A DNA stretch of 64,000 bases from Amycolatopsis thermophila (GTDB lineage Bacteria; Actinomycetota; Actinomycetes; Mycobacteriales; Pseudonocardiaceae). Positions 16,419 through 23,881 of this stretch are shown in pieces; within the stretch, counting starts at the first letter, position 1, and every line of letters starts with the position of its first letter. The stretch is from contig NZ_JAUSUT010000001.1 of NCBI RefSeq assembly GCF_030814215.1, positions 6,696,001-6,760,000 of the forward strand. Direction: 5' to 3'. The notes under the pieces are model-generated. The model made no database searches and was not told the origin of the DNA. It saw only the letters and a list, made by a program, of their open reading frames with translations. The position numbers were made by a program, and so were the translations under genes.

Positions 16419-17133
16419 TGGACGTCGCCTCGGGTGAGCACAGGTACGCCACCGCGCCGGCGACTTCGTCCGGCTCGATCAGGCGTTTCACCGCCGACCT
16501 CGCCAGCAGCACCTGCGACAGCACTTCATCGGTGGTCAGCTCGTGCACAGCCGCCTGGTCGGCCAGCTGGTTCTCGACCAACGGAGTGCGCACGTACCCG
16601 GGGCACACACAGTTGCTGGTCACGCCCTTCGCCGCGCCCTCCAGTGCGATGACCTTCGACAGGCCCAGCAGCCCGTGCTTGGCGCTGACGTAGGCGGACT
16701 TGTAGGCGCTCGCCCGCAGGCCGTGGATGCTCGAGATGTGGACGATCCGCCCCCAGCCGCGTTCGTACATGTTCGGCAATACGGCGCGGCTCAACAGGAA
16801 CGGCGCCTCCAGCATCAGGCGCAGCATGAAGGCGAACCGCTCGGGCTCGAACCGCTCGACGGGCGCGACGTGCTGGATGCCGGCGTTGTTGACCAGGATG
16901 TCGGCGTCGAACTGCCGCTCGGCCAGGTCGGCGGTCCGGCTCAAGTCGATCGCCAGGGCCTCCCCGCCGATCCGCTCGGCCGTCCGCGCCGCGGCCTCGG
17001 CGTCGATGTCGCACACGACGACGTGGGCACCGAGCGCGGCGAGCCGGGTCGCCACGGCGGCGCCGATTCCGCTCGCCGCGCCGGTGACGAGGGCGCGGCG
17101 ACCGGACAGGTCAGGCCCGGGAAGAGTGTTCAT
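16372..17133 (-). CDS. Short-chain dehydrogenase (3-hydroxybutyrate dehydrogenase-like)
   Basis: 253 residues from the ATG at 17133. The NAD-binding motif is ALVTGAASGIGAAVA (residues 13-27). NNAGIQHVAPVE is near 83, catalytic Ser is in HISSIHGL, and the YxxxK pair is YVSAKHGLLGLSK near 148. The C-terminus SITGTELVLDGGWGAS is standard for classical SDRs, and the sequence style (Gln in NNAGIQ, SIHG, ASAYKSAYVSAKHG) resembles 3-hydroxybutyrate dehydrogenases. It is third in the operon after a hydrolase and an extradiol dioxygenase, with its start overlapping the dioxygenase stop by 1 bp. It probably processes the aliphatic product of ring cleavage. Confidence 0.88.
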   Translation of the reverse strand: MNTLPGPDLSGRRALVTGAASGIGAAVATRLAALGAHVVVCDIDAEAAARTAERIGGEALAIDLSRTADLAERQFDADILVNNAGIQHVAPVERFEPERFAFMLRLMLEAPFLLSRAVLPNMYERGWGRIVHISSIHGLRASAYKSAYVSAKHGLLGLSKVIALEGAAKGVTSNCVCPGYVRTPLVENQLADQAAVHELTTDEVLSQVLLARSAVKRLIEPDEVAGAVAYLCSPEATSITGTELVLDGGWGAS

Positions 17134-18008
17134 CACGACCTCGGGGAAGCGAAGGGATTGGCGCTGGCGTGGTGGTGGCCCCATTCGTCGGAGCGACCGA
17201 AGTCGTGGGGGACCCAGTCGTCGCCCACCTCGATGCCCCCGCATCCGATCTCCAGGTGGAACCCGCTGGGGTTGCGGACGTAGAAGGAGATCGCCTTGTC
17301 GTTCATGTGGCGGCCGAGGCTGATCGAGATCGGCACGTCGTTGGCCTTGGCCCGGTCGTAGGCCCGCCCGACGTCGTCGATCGAGGCGTGCTCGAACTCC
17401 AGGTGGTGGATCGACGGCGTCTCCGCGGCCGCGAGGGCGATGCTGTGGTGAGTCCGGTTGCAGCGGAAGAAGAACAGCCCGGGCGCGCGGTAGTCGGTCA
17501 GCTTGAACTCGAGCACGGTTTCGTACAGCTCGCGAAGCTCCTCGAGGTTGGGGCCGGCCAGCACGAAATGCCCCAGCCCGGTGACGCCGCGACCACCGGC
17601 CGGGCGGTCGGCGCCGACGCGCACCTTCGCTTCACCCACCGCCAGCTCCACCCGGTAACCCACCGGGTCGGTGAACCAGCGCAGGTGGGTGGCTCCGCGC
17701 AGCTCCCGCTCCTCCGCGGTTCCCTCCGCGACGGCGAAGCCGGCATCCCCCAGGCGCTGTGTGAGCCGCTCGAGCTCCCGCGGCGAATCGACGATCCACC
17801 CCAGTTCCCGGGGGCTGTCCTCGGTAGACGGATACAGCGCGACGCGGTACTTGAACTCGTCGAGTTCGGCCAGGGCGATTTCGTCCGTGCCCACCTTGGC
17901 GTGGGTGACGCCGACCCCCAGCGTGCGTCCGAGCAGCTCGACCCACGCGTCGATGTCGGTGACGTTGAGACCGACGTAGCCCAGCTTCCTGATACCCACC
18001 GTGGTCAT
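17133..18008 (-). CDS. Two-domain extradiol ring-cleavage dioxygenase (VOC type I, BphC-like)
   Basis: 291 residues from the ATG at 18008, which overlaps the upstream hydrolase stop. Two VOC modules are visible: residues about 5-120 (LGYVGLNVTDIDAWVELLG) and 140-270. The metal-binding 2-His-1-Glu triad is seen as GLGHFVLAG (first His near 146), HHLEFEH (second His near 208) and GFHLEIGCGG (Glu near 260). The enzyme would open a catechol-type ring next to the hydroxyls using Fe(II) or Mn(II) and O2. It has the normal length for this family. Its partner hydrolase lies immediately upstream in the same operon. Confidence 0.9.
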   Translation of the reverse strand: MTTVGIRKLGYVGLNVTDIDAWVELLGRTLGVGVTHAKVGTDEIALAELDEFKYRVALYPSTEDSPRELGWIVDSPRELERLTQRLGDAGFAVAEGTAEERELRGATHLRWFTDPVGYRVELAVGEAKVRVGADRPAGGRGVTGLGHFVLAGPNLEELRELYETVLEFKLTDYRAPGLFFFRCNRTHHSIALAAAETPSIHHLEFEHASIDDVGRAYDRAKANDVPISISLGRHMNDKAISFYVRNPSGFHLEIGCGGIEVGDDWVPHDFGRSDEWGHHHASANPFASPRS

Positions 18009-18820
18009 CCCTCCGATGCGGCAGCTGCTCCGCCGTGCAGAAATTCGCGAACGATGTGGTTGAACTCGGGCGCGCGCTCGTACTGGACCCAGTGCCGGCA
18101 GTGCGGTAGTACGCGCAGCTCGGCGTCGGGGATCCCGTTGAGGATCTTGGGGGCCCAGGCCAGGGGAACGGTCTGGTCTTCCCGGCCCCACACGAGCAGC
18201 GTGGGGGCCTGGATGAGGGCCAGGTCGGGGGTCAGGTCGCCGAAGTTCGGGGGGATCGGCAGTTCGGGGTGCGCCCGGAGGCTCGATTCGTACCGCTCGT
18301 CGATGAGCGCCTCGGTCGCCAGGGACTCGTCGAACACCATGAGCCGGACGAACCGGGCCATGGCCTCACGCGAGGGCTTCTCCGCCGCCATGTACGCGAA
18401 AAGGTGTTCGAGCCCGACGGGCCACGGCGGCGCGTCCGCCGGGAGAACCCCGCCCGGCGCCATGAGAACGAGCCGGTCCACGCGATCCGGGTAGCGCATC
18501 GCGATCCGCATGGCCACGGCACCCCCGTAGGAGTTGCCGACCAGGTGGGCCCGGTCGATCCCGAGTGCCGTCATCGCGCGGCACACCCGGTCGGCGGCGT
18601 GGAAGATCAACGGCTCGTCCGTTTCCGGCCGCGAGGACTGTCCCCAGCCCGGCAGGTCGACCACGATGTTCCGGTGGTCGGCGAAGGCGGGCAGGTTGCC
18701 GCCGAAGTTGCTCATCCCGGTGGCGCCCGGCCCCGAGCCGTGCAGCCACACGACCGGACTGCCCGAACCGGAATCGGTGTAGGCCAGACGCGCGTCTCCG
18801 ACATCCAAGGTGCTCGTCAC
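18005..18820 (-). CDS. Alpha/beta hydrolase (meta-cleavage product hydrolase-like)
   Basis: 271 residues. The GTG at 18820 is preferred because the longer frame (TTG at 18862) would begin inside the operator and over the -10 element. Motifs: VVWLHGSGPGATGMSNFGG for the oxyanion hole, HLVGNSYGGAVAMR for the nucleophile (Ser near 103), VWGREDQTVPL for the acid and LPHCRHWVQYERA for the catalytic His near 249. The GSGPGA and GNSYGG signatures are those of BphD/MhpC hydrolases that cleave the dioxygenase product. First gene of the ring-cleavage operon. Confidence 0.88.
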   Translation of the reverse strand: MTSTLDVGDARLAYTDSGSGSPVVWLHGSGPGATGMSNFGGNLPAFADHRNIVVDLPGWGQSSRPETDEPLIFHAADRVCRAMTALGIDRAHLVGNSYGGAVAMRIAMRYPDRVDRLVLMAPGGVLPADAPPWPVGLEHLFAYMAAEKPSREAMARFVRLMVFDESLATEALIDERYESSLRAHPELPIPPNFGDLTPDLALIQAPTLLVWGREDQTVPLAWAPKILNGIPDAELRVLPHCRHWVQYERAPEFNHIVREFLHGGAAAASEG

Positions 18821-18834
18821 TGTGCCGTCCTCGT

Positions 18835-18881
18835 CCCGTTGTATGTAGCGCTCACTATACAACGGGCGGCGGCATTATCAA
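18835..18881 (-). promoter_or_regulatory. Promoter and operator of the meta-cleavage operon (copy 2)
   Basis: On the minus strand, -35 TTGATA (18881-18876), a 16-bp spacer and -10 TATAGT (18859-18854) form a good sigma-70-type promoter. The -10 lies inside a perfect 10-bp inverted repeat, CCCGTTGTAT (18835-18844) and ATACAACGGG (18857-18866), 12 bp apart. Its centre, TGTATGTAGCGCTCACT-A-TACAAC (18840-18863), matches the site at 14474-14497 except for one base. Confidence 0.75.
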
Positions 18882-18926
18882 GGCCGGCTTGTCAGCCAGG
18901 GGATGACCGGAGTACGACGGGCGCCG

Positions 18927-19571
18927 TCAGCGCTTCCGCTTCGCCCCGCCGTCGCGATGCTCGGCCAGGCCGCGGATCAGGGCGACGAACGGGGCGACCT
19001 GCGAGCTGTAGCTCATGCCGTCGAAGCTGTTGCCCACCGAAAGGCCGTCCGTCAAGGCTCGCCCGAGGACGGCCAGCTGCTCGACGAGGGCTTTGTTGTT
19101 CTTGCCGCCGTTCGGCGCGAAGATCGGCGTGAGCGCGTCCACCCAGGAGGCGTGGGCGCAGTCGCGGACACGGCGCACGGTCGCCTGGACCGCTTCGGAA
19201 TCCTTCTGCGGACCAATGCTGATGGCCACCAGGAGCTGAAGGTAGTCCGGCCGCTGGTCGAGGGACCTGCAGGCCGCCGAGAACCACGCTTCCAGACGCT
19301 CGAGGGGCGCCAGGCCGTCGAACGAGGACGGGCTGGGGAACAAGGCGTGCAGCTCGTCGAAGGTGCGGTCGAGCAGTGCCGCCAGGACGCCGAGTTTGCT
19401 CCCGAAGTGGTAGTAGATCGAGCTGGGCGGGAACCCGGACTGCGCACTCAGGTCCGAGATGGCCATGCCGTCGTAGCCCTTTTCGCCGACGAGGGCGCGA
19501 GCCGCGTTCAGGATGACCTCCCGGGTGCCCAATTCGGCACCAGCCGGCGCGGAGCCGGAATCCCTCACCAT
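18927..19571 (-). CDS. TetR family transcriptional regulator
   Basis: 214 residues from the ATG at 19571. The helix-turn-helix is REVILNAARALVGEKGYDGM, then ISDLSAQSGFPPSSIYYHFGSKLGVL (about residues 17-62). The ligand domain (LERLEAWFSAACRSLDQRPDYLQLL) is similar to regulators of the KstR2/RutR-like length class. The C-terminus is basic (GGAKRKR). The gene points toward the ring-cleavage operon and stops about 60 bp before its operator, so this is the likely repressor of both that operon and the importer/HyuAB operon at 14378. Confidence 0.87.
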   Translation of the reverse strand: MVRDSGSAPAGAELGTREVILNAARALVGEKGYDGMAISDLSAQSGFPPSSIYYHFGSKLGVLAALLDRTFDELHALFPSPSSFDGLAPLERLEAWFSAACRSLDQRPDYLQLLVAISIGPQKDSEAVQATVRRVRDCAHASWVDALTPIFAPNGGKNNKALVEQLAVLGRALTDGLSVGNSFDGMSYSSQVAPFVALIRGLAEHRDGGAKRKR

Positions 19572-19633
19572 GCCGCCATGATAGGTCCGCCTCGACCGCA
19601 CACCCCCACCGGGCGCGACGTGCGGCGACCCGG

Positions 19634-19668
19634 CCGGCCGGACCGATGCCCCACGTCGGTCCGGCCGG
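19634..19668. terminator. Hairpin terminator after ohr
   Basis: A perfect 13-bp stem (CCGGCCGGACCGA and its complement) with a 9-base loop ends 5 bp from the ohr stop codon. There is no U-run, as is usual in actinobacteria. Confidence 0.7.
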
Positions 19669-19672
19669 AGTG

Positions 19673-20101
19673 TCAGGCGACGGTCGCGTCGACCGTCACC
19701 GGGATGTTGCCGCGTGTGGCGTTGGAATAGGGGCAGATCGCGTGCGCGGCTTCGACGAGTTCGTCAGCCGTCGCCTGGTCCACACCGGACAGTTCGACGT
19801 GCAACGCGGCGCTGAGGCTGAACCCGCCCTCCGGTGTGGCGTGCACCTGCACCTCGGCGACGACCGCGGAGTCGGCGACCCGGGTCTTGCGCTGCGCGGC
19901 AACGGCCTTGAGCGCGGAGTGGAAGCACGAGGCCCACCCCGCCGCGAACAGCTGCTCGGGGTTGGTCGCGCCACCGGGACCACCCATCTCCTTGGGGATC
20001 GCCAGGGTGATGTCGAGCAGGCCGTCGTCGGACCTCGCCTGCCCACCCGCCCTGCCGTCACCGGTCGAGGTCGCGATGCCGAGGTACAGGGGTTTGCTCA
20101 T
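19673..20101 (-). CDS. ohr: Organic hydroperoxide resistance protein, Ohr/OsmC family
   Basis: 142-residue thiol peroxidase that reduces organic hydroperoxides. The two catalytic cysteines are present: GWASCFHSALKAVAA (Cys near residue 57) and AHAICPYSNATRGN (Cys near 121). The N-terminal Arg/Glu-containing segment GRAGGQARSDDGLLDITLAIPKEMGG also fits Ohr rather than generic OsmC. AAGGGA lies nine bases before the ATG. Ohr is normally repressed by MarR-type OhrR; here no OhrR is seen nearby. Instead, the promoter carries two GAACGTTC palindromes identical to those of the TetR gene at 2634. Confidence 0.93.
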   Translation of the reverse strand: MSKPLYLGIATSTGDGRAGGQARSDDGLLDITLAIPKEMGGPGGATNPEQLFAAGWASCFHSALKAVAAQRKTRVADSAVVAEVQVHATPEGGFSLSAALHVELSGVDQATADELVEAAHAICPYSNATRGNIPVTVDATVA

Positions 20102-20143
20102 GACGGGAAGTCCCTTCTCGATCGCGAAACGCTTCGCGATACC

Positions 20144-20203
20144 GAACGTTCTATCTCAGTCCATCATGAGGCCACCGGAGGGCCGTGTCAAGACCGAACG
20201 TTC
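20144..20203 (-). promoter_or_regulatory. ohr promoter flanked by two GAACGTTC operators (sites D and E)
   Basis: On the minus strand, -35 TTGACA (20191-20186), a 17-bp spacer and -10 CATGAT (20168-20163) precede ohr. GAACGTTC is at 20196-20203 (about -40 to -47) and at 20144-20151 (about +6 to +13), exactly 52 bp apart. The geometry is the same as at 5395-5454. Confidence 0.8.
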
Positions 20204-20288
20204 TACCTCTCGCCGGTGGGACAGGACCCGTCGCTGTCGTCCGCGCGACTCCGATGTGGACAGCGGCCCCGGGGCCGGTATCCGGATG

Positions 20289-20645
20289 TCAAGCCCGCAG
20301 GCAGAACGGGTGGCCGGCCGGGTCACGAAGCACGCGAAAGCGTTCCCGGCCGGGTTGTGACGTCTCCGCGGTGGCCCCGAGCCGGATCGCTTCGCGTTCG
20401 GCGGCGTCGAGGTCTTCGACGGCGAGGTCGAGGTGGAGCTGCTGCGGCCGCTCGTTCGACGGCCAGGTCGGTGGCCGGTGATCGTCGACCCGGACGGCAC
20501 CGAGGTACATCGTGCCGGTCTTGACCGCACAGAAGCCCGGTGTCTCGATCGCCATCTCACCGTCCAGCATGGCGGCCCAGAAACGGGCCAGGGCGACGGG
20601 GTCGGCGCAGTCGAGGTTGATCGCGGCGATACGGGGCACGGACAC
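20289..20645 (-). CDS. VOC/glyoxalase-like small protein
   Basis: 118 residues. It starts MSVPRIAAINLDCADPVALA, a strand-helix opening common in actinobacterial glyoxalase-like domains. The middle reads QLHLDLAVEDLDAAEREAI and the end RVLRDPAGHPFCLRA. The family folds as a dimer with a substrate or metal site, but few members have known activities and the metal ligands cannot be assigned with certainty. It is transcribed toward the ohr promoter. The AKR gene lies just upstream (stop at 20673, same strand), so the two may be one transcript. Confidence 0.8.
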   Translation of the reverse strand: MSVPRIAAINLDCADPVALARFWAAMLDGEMAIETPGFCAVKTGTMYLGAVRVDDHRPPTWPSNERPQQLHLDLAVEDLDAAEREAIRLGATAETSQPGRERFRVLRDPAGHPFCLRA

Positions 20646-20672
20646 TCCAGGGAAGATCGAATTGGCCGGCGG

Positions 20673-21707
20673 TCAGACCACGGGGACGAGCGGGACGTCG
20701 AGGAGACCGCGGTCGCCGTCGACGCCGTGGGCCAGGGCGGCCGTCGTGTCCTCGTGGGGAGCGCCCGGCCGGATCGCACTGACCTCGTCCAACAGCCGGT
20801 AGTGGTGCGGGCCGACCTCGACGTCCAGGGCGTCGAGGTATCCCTCCAGGTGGGCCGGGGTGCGGGGACCCACGACGGGGACCATCGAGGTCGTGGCCTC
20901 GGCGGCTCGCCGGCAGAGCCAGGCCAGCGCGACCTGGACCGGACCCGTCCCCACCTCCTCGGCGACCGCGAGGACCGCGTCGAGCACAGCGGAGCCCTCC
21001 CCTTCCGTCGCCTGGGCACTGAGGCGGCCCTGCTCGCCGCGCCGGTACTTCCCGGTCAGCAGACCACCCGCCAACGGGGAGTACAGGAGGACACCCAGCC
21101 CATGGGCCTGCGCCATCGGCAGGAGCTCCCGGTCCGCGGAGCGCTCGGCCAGGCTGTACTCGGTCTGGATGCCGGCCAGTGGCGCATGCCCGCCCAGCTC
21201 CGACCGGACCGCGGCACCCGCGACCCGCCAGGCCGGGAAGTTCGACAATCCGGCATAGCGGACCTTGCCCGACCGGATCAGGTCCTCGAACCCGGCCAGG
21301 ATCTCCGGCATCGGGGTCACTCCGTCCGGGAAGTGCGGCATGAAGACGTCGACGTAGTCGGTCTTCAACCGCCGCAAGCTCTCCTCCAGGGAACGGATCA
21401 TGGTCTTGCGGCTGTTGCCGGTCGTCCCCGGGCGGATCTGGGCGTGCCTGCTCCCGGTGTACTTGGTGATCACCACGAAGTCGTCGCGTTCGCGGCCGAG
21501 GAGATCGCCCAGGACGGCCTCGGCCTCGCCGTTCTGGTAGATGTTCGAGACATCGAAGGTGGTGCCACCGGCCGCGACGAAGGCCTCGAAGATCGACTTG
21601 GCGCCCGCCAGGCCGGTGGCCGCCGGCGCCGACCCGAAGTTGGCCGTGCCCAGCACGTACTCCGAGACCCGCAACCCGCTCTGTCGTCCGAAGATCTGAT
21701 AACGCAC
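20673..21707 (-). CDS. Aldo/keto reductase
   Basis: 344 residues from the GTG at 21707, with CAGGAG five bases upstream. The catalytic set is visible: Asp and Tyr in TTFDVSNIYQNGEAEAVLG (about residues 51-69), Lys in VVITKYTG, and His in DYVDVFMPHFPDG. NADPH-binding features appear at the C-terminus (MVPVVGPRTPAHLEGYLDAL). It belongs to the AKR11/12-like YajO/IolS type and would reduce aldehydes or ketones. It is divergent from a TetR gene, with an operator between them, so it is probably induced by the TetR ligand. Confidence 0.88.
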   Translation of the reverse strand: MRYQIFGRQSGLRVSEYVLGTANFGSAPAATGLAGAKSIFEAFVAAGGTTFDVSNIYQNGEAEAVLGDLLGRERDDFVVITKYTGSRHAQIRPGTTGNSRKTMIRSLEESLRRLKTDYVDVFMPHFPDGVTPMPEILAGFEDLIRSGKVRYAGLSNFPAWRVAGAAVRSELGGHAPLAGIQTEYSLAERSADRELLPMAQAHGLGVLLYSPLAGGLLTGKYRRGEQGRLSAQATEGEGSAVLDAVLAVAEEVGTGPVQVALAWLCRRAAEATTSMVPVVGPRTPAHLEGYLDALDVEVGPHHYRLLDEVSAIRPGAPHEDTTAALAHGVDGDRGLLDVPLVPVV

Positions 21708-21761
21708 GAAGTCTCCTGAAGCACGTGGGCGTTGGGGTATGGTCTGGACGCTACCAGAAAA

Positions 21762-21775
21762 AACGAATGGTCGTT
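21762..21775. promoter_or_regulatory. TetR operator between the aldo/keto reductase and its regulator
   Basis: The inverted repeat AACGA-ATGG-TCGTT lies 4 bp before the regulator ATG and 55 bp upstream of the reductase start. It is flanked by an A-run on one side and TTTA on the other. The regulator has no obvious ribosome site, so its transcript may be leaderless or nearly so. Confidence 0.6.
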
Positions 21776-21779
21776 CTTT

Positions 21780-22316
21780 ATGCCAAGAGTCAGCCAAGCC
21801 CATCTCGACGCACGCCGGCAGCAGATCATCGACGCGGCCCGCGCCCGCTTCGCCACCCACGGTTTCGCGCGCACGTCCATGACCGACCTCGTCGCAGCCT
21901 CGGGCCTGTCCGTCGGAGCGATCTACCGGTACTTCCAGAGCAAGGACCAGATCGTCGCCGCCATCTGCGAGCAGGCCGGCCAGGAGCTGCCCGCCGAGCT
22001 GACGGCCCGATCCGCGCGCGACTTCCTCCAGCACATCCGCACCCTGGCCCGCGAGGAGGACCACGCCCGGCTGGTCGCGCAGATCTACGCCGAGGCCGCC
22101 GTCTCCCCGCTGCTCGCCACGCTCGTCCGCCGGCAACTGGACGACCTGCGCGCCGCGGTCGTCGCGCGCCTGCCCGATCGTGAGCCGGTGGACGCCGAAC
22201 GCATCGCCGAAGCATTCGTGGCCCTCTGCCACGGCTACACCCAGCAACTCGCCGTGCGCGGCGACCTCGACCCAGCCCCCTTCACCGCAGCTCTCACCAC
22301 GATCCTCGAATCGTGA
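21780..22316 (+). CDS. TetR family transcriptional regulator
   Basis: 178 residues from the ATG at 21780. The HTH is DARRQQIIDAARARFATHGF, then LVAASGLSVGAIYRYFQSKDQIVAAI (residues 9-58), which is a very canonical TetR/AcrR domain. The short effector domain has low similarity to anything recognisable. Divergent from the aldo/keto reductase across an AACGA/TCGTT palindrome, so its simplest role is local repressor of that gene and of itself. Confidence 0.88.
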   Translation: MPRVSQAHLDARRQQIIDAARARFATHGFARTSMTDLVAASGLSVGAIYRYFQSKDQIVAAICEQAGQELPAELTARSARDFLQHIRTLAREEDHARLVAQIYAEAAVSPLLATLVRRQLDDLRAAVVARLPDREPVDAERIAEAFVALCHGYTQQLAVRGDLDPAPFTAALTTILES

Positions 22317-22366
22317 GGAAGCACCGCCGGAACGGCGTCCCTGAGGCTGGATGCGACAGTGAGGCC

Positions 22367-23026
22367 ATGGATGAGGACACCCCGCGACTGCTGGCCGACA
22401 CGAACCCGTTACCCGAGACGATCGACGCGAGGCTAGCGCAGCAGCTCACGTTCCTCATCGAGATCGACCGGCTCAAAACCGTCCTGCGACAGTCGCCCTT
22501 GGCGGCTGCGGACCGCCGGGAGAACGACGCCGAGCACTCGTGGCACCTGGGCCTGATGGTCGCGATCCTGGCCGAGTACGCGGACGAGAACGTCGACATC
22601 GGACACACCATCGAGCTGGTCCTGATCCACGACCTCGTCGAGATCTACGCCGGCGACACTCCGCTCTACGACGCCGGCAAGGGCCTCGACCAGCGCGAAC
22701 GCGAGGCGGCCGCGGCCGGCACGCTGTTCGGGCTGCTGCCGGCGGACCAGGCGGCCCGGTTCCGCGCGCTGTGGGACGAGTTCGAAGCGAGGCAGACCCC
22801 GGAAGCCCGCTTCGCCAAGGCCGTGGACCGGCTCCAGCCGCTGCTGCTGAACTGGATGGCACGCGGCGGGACGTGGCGGACCCCGGGCGTGACCGCCGAC
22901 GACATCCGCGCGCGCAAGGCCGTGATCGGGGACGCTTCGGCGGCGTTGTGGGCGGCCGGCCAGGAGTTGATCGACGAGGGTGAACGCCGCGGCTGGTCGC
23001 GGCCCGGAAGCGCATCGATCACCTGA
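22367..23026 (+). CDS. HD domain phosphohydrolase (YfbR/5'-deoxynucleotidase-like)
   Basis: 219 residues. The metal-binding HD pattern is RRENDAEHSWHLGLM (His near 56), IHDLVEIYAGDTPLYD (HD near 90), and an Asp in KAVDRLQPLLLNW. This matches the YfbR/HDDC2 group that removes phosphate from nucleoside 5'-monophosphates. The ATG at 22367 is used because the earlier in-frame start only adds the non-conserved tail of the TetR spacer; the ribosome site is weak (GTGAGG). It stands alone between a TetR gene and an intergenic region. Confidence 0.82.
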   Translation: MDEDTPRLLADTNPLPETIDARLAQQLTFLIEIDRLKTVLRQSPLAAADRRENDAEHSWHLGLMVAILAEYADENVDIGHTIELVLIHDLVEIYAGDTPLYDAGKGLDQREREAAAAGTLFGLLPADQAARFRALWDEFEARQTPEARFAKAVDRLQPLLLNWMARGGTWRTPGVTADDIRARKAVIGDASAALWAAGQELIDEGERRGWSRPGSASIT

Positions 23027-23341
23027 GCTGCCCGGCTCGGTGAACCACGGTGGCGCGGATCTCGCCGGTCGCGGTCCGCATCCGCGGGTCGGACTCGCCC
23101 ACCGGACAGTCGCTGTTTCGCCACCGTAGGAAGCCGAATCGTCCCGAAGCGCCGGCTGCGGAGAGCAATCTCTCGAATTCCGTTTTCCCTTGGCCGAAGT
23201 TGTGGCACACCTGGCCGTTCCGGACGATTTTCGCGGGTTGGCCCGGGACCGGTCTGCGTTACAATCTCCAGGTATGTCGGGTGGTAGCCGGCACAGCGTT
23301 GTTCCTGCCCGCGTCGGTCGTCGTCGGGCAGTGACGTCGCC
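23027..23341 (+). promoter_or_regulatory. Intergenic region with the likely mntP promoter
   Basis: TACAAT (23260-23265) lies 16 bp after TTGGCC (23238-23243), giving a plausible promoter with a ~75-base leader before 23342. No yybP-ykoY type manganese riboswitch core could be recognised by eye. On the minus strand a 63-codon open frame (23019-23210, MCHNFGQGKTEFERLLSAAG) has coding-like composition but no ribosome site, and it crosses the end of the HD gene; it is left uncalled. Confidence 0.45.
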
Positions 23342-23881
23342 ATGATCTGGGAAGTGCTGGCTCTCGGTTTCGTCCTCAGCCTCGACAATTTCCGGGTCTC
23401 GATCGCGCTCGGCACCGTCCCGTTCGGTCTCAAGCGCGCGGTGCAGGTCGCGCTGGCGTTCGGGCTGTGGGACGCCGTCATGCCCCTCGCCGGGCTGTTG
23501 GTCGGTCACCAGATCGGCGAGTCCGTCGGCGACGTCGCCGACGTGCTGGGTGCCGCCGCACTCGGCGCGTACGGGGTCTACCTCGTCATCTCGGCCCTGC
23601 GGAAACCCGCACCGGACGAAGTGGACCATCCGTGGGCGCTGTTCGGCATCCCGCTGACCCTGAGCCTGGACAACCTGTTCGCCGGGGCGAGCCTGGGGAT
23701 CCTCGGTCTCTCGCCGTGGATCTCCGCCACCGTCTTCGGCGCCATCACGGCCGTGTTGTCGCTGATCGGACTGCAGGTCGGGCGGGCCGCGGCGCGCCTC
23801 ATCCGGATCCGCTCGGACCTGGTGAGCGGCGTCACCCTGATCATCGCCGCCGCCGCGCTGCCGTTGGTGTTCGGCGGCTAA
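23342..23881 (+). CDS. mntP: MntP-like manganese efflux protein
   Basis: 179 residues with six hydrophobic spans arranged as two related halves. Each half carries the acidic motif of the family: FVLSLDNFRVSIALG in span 1 and IPLTLSLDNLFAGASLG in span 4. In MntP pumps these Asp residues line the ion path for Mn(II) export. Gly-rich GxxxG patterns are seen in the other helices. The gene converges on pqqE and the two overlap by 4 bp at their 3' ends. The family is assigned from the topology and the two SLDN motifs; other divalent ions cannot be excluded. Confidence 0.75.
   Translation: MIWEVLALGFVLSLDNFRVSIALGTVPFGLKRAVQVALAFGLWDAVMPLAGLLVGHQIGESVGDVADVLGAAALGAYGVYLVISALRKPAPDEVDHPWALFGIPLTLSLDNLFAGASLGILGLSPWISATVFGAITAVLSLIGLQVGRAAARLIRIRSDLVSGVTLIIAAAALPLVFGG

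Noticed and set aside
23019-23210. 63-codon minus-strand frame (MCHNFGQGKTEFERLL)
   Set aside because: Coding-like but no ribosome site, it crosses the end of the HD hydrolase gene and no family is recognised.
23265-23341. Possible manganese (yybP-ykoY) riboswitch ahead of mntP
   Set aside because: The conserved bulge and loop motifs are not visible in the ~75-base leader.
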